Of a DNA stretch of 64,000 nt, positions 63,619 to 64,000 are shown in pieces; within the stretch, counting starts at the first letter, position 1; every line of letters begins with the position of its first letter. The notes under the pieces are model-generated. The model was given only the letters and a program-made list of their open reading frames with translations. It was not told the origin of the DNA and made no database searches. The translations under genes and the position numbers were made by a program. This DNA comes from Bacillus fonticola. GTDB taxonomy: Bacteria > Bacillota > Bacilli > Bacillales > JC228. The stretch is taken from contig NZ_CP052135.1 in NCBI RefSeq assembly GCF_012955605.1, positions 2,368,711 to 2,432,710 on the forward strand, read 5' to 3'.

Positions 63619-64000
63619 CTATTTGCTTAAGAAGGAGTTGAGCATCCAGACATGTTTTTCCAGACTTTGATGAATGGACAGGAGCATATCCCCAGTTGTT
63701 TCATCACCTACAGTATCGGCAAGATCCATTCCTTCTTTAAGCTCATCAATAAGAATAGTAAAGTCCTCTGCTGTTGTTGCAACCATTTGTTCTGCGTTTT
63801 CGTTTCCTGCTCCTTCTTTAATAGTAGCTATTTCAAGCACTTCTTTCATTGTAGCAACAGGTTGTCCTTCTAGCGCTAACAAACGTTCTGCTAGGTCATC
63901 AATATGTTCATGCGCCTCATTATAAAGTTGTTCATACAGTTCGTGTAGTGTGAAAAATTGTGGACCTTTCACAAACCAATGGAAATTATGCAGCTTGACG
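63619..64000 (-). CDS. dps: Dps family DNA-binding/ferritin-like protein (3' part)
   Basis: Dps assembles into a 12-mer shell that oxidises and stores iron and shields DNA. The visible 126 codons cover [20 protein letters not shown] with the ferroxidase His, then [21 protein letters not shown] (Asp/Glu ligands) and the C-terminal helix ending WMLNSFLSK. The 5' end lies beyond the right edge; the Met at 63972 is internal. In B. subtilis dps (ytkB) follows ytkC, as here. Confidence 0.93.
   Translation of the reverse strand, partial: VKLHNFHWFVKGPQFFTLHELYEQLYNEAHEHIDDLAERLLALEGQPVATMKEVLEIATIKEGAGNENAEQMVATTAEDFTILIDELKEGMDLADTVGDETTGDMLLSIHQSLEKHVWMLNSFLSK

Overview
The window is chromosomal DNA from a spore-forming member of the Bacillaceae. 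The gene order follows the Bacillus subtilis yt- region closely: murC, sftA, ytpR-ytpQ-ytpP, ytoQ, ytoP, ytzB, ytnP, trmB, ytzH, ytmP, a ytkP-like cysK, dat, pepV, ytzE, rsuA-like, ytgP, ytfP, cse60, ytwF-like, leuS, ytzC, ytqA-ytqB, ytpB-ytpA, ytoA, asnB, metK, pckA, ytmB, ytlACD, ytkD, ytkC and dps. Strong GGAGG ribosome sites, a leucyl T-box, a SAM-I riboswitch, and SigD, Fur, CcpN and cre-like sites all fit a Bacillus relative. The species cannot be named from the sequence. No rRNA, tRNA, CRISPR or prophage was seen.

Layout. 1-10055 (mostly minus): the 5' part of murC, a nicotinate phosphoribosyltransferase, one insertion sequence with a DDE transposase, the DNA translocase SftA, and a run of four genes from an EIIC-like membrane protein to ytpR. 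10143-16111: a chemotaxis receptor with a SigD promoter, then small metabolic genes. 16112-18270: a mobile-element scar with 6-bp target duplications. It holds GC-rich palindromic modules, a broken transposase and a 26-unit 20-bp tandem array. 18271-36131: lactonase, trmB, ytzH/ytmP, cysteine synthase, two DUF3231 paralogues, D-amino-acid/peptide metabolism, the lipid II flippase homologue and leuS with its T-box. 36489-38271: a decayed stretch where a 593-bp non-autonomous element split a small membrane-protein gene. 38272-49479: MFS exporter, tRNA wobble-modification pair ytqA-ytqB, sesquarterpene synthase/lipase pair ytpB-ytpA, asnB, and metK with its riboswitch. 49526-64000: pckA, two ABC importers (one behind Fur boxes), an amino-sugar PTS with a cre site, Nudix hydrolase, holin-like protein and Dps.

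The most unusual content is a dispersed family of 20-bp tandem arrays at three places (17362-17884, 51741-52141, 59345-59630). The units share the core TGAGTCTG(A/C)GCAT(T/C)C and keep an almost exact 20-bp period. All three arrays have the same orientation relative to the gene upstream of them. One array sits inside a transposase gene, one fills the gap between two convergent terminators, and one lies just after a terminator. Two more features stand out. One is a set of intergenic hairpins that keep a GTCC(T/A) loop while both stem arms change together. The other is a short-repeat style (20-23 bp, degenerate) found downstream of ytzB and the chemotaxis receptor. I do not recognise a described system for the arrays.

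Functional links supported by the layout: sftA and murC tie into division and wall synthesis. YtgP/MurJ, Dat and PepV serve wall and D-amino-acid metabolism. YtqA and YtqB belong to tRNA wobble uridine modification. The FbpABC-type importer and Dps handle iron and oxidative stress. CcpN, cre and S-box sites put pckA, the PTS and metK under nutrient control.
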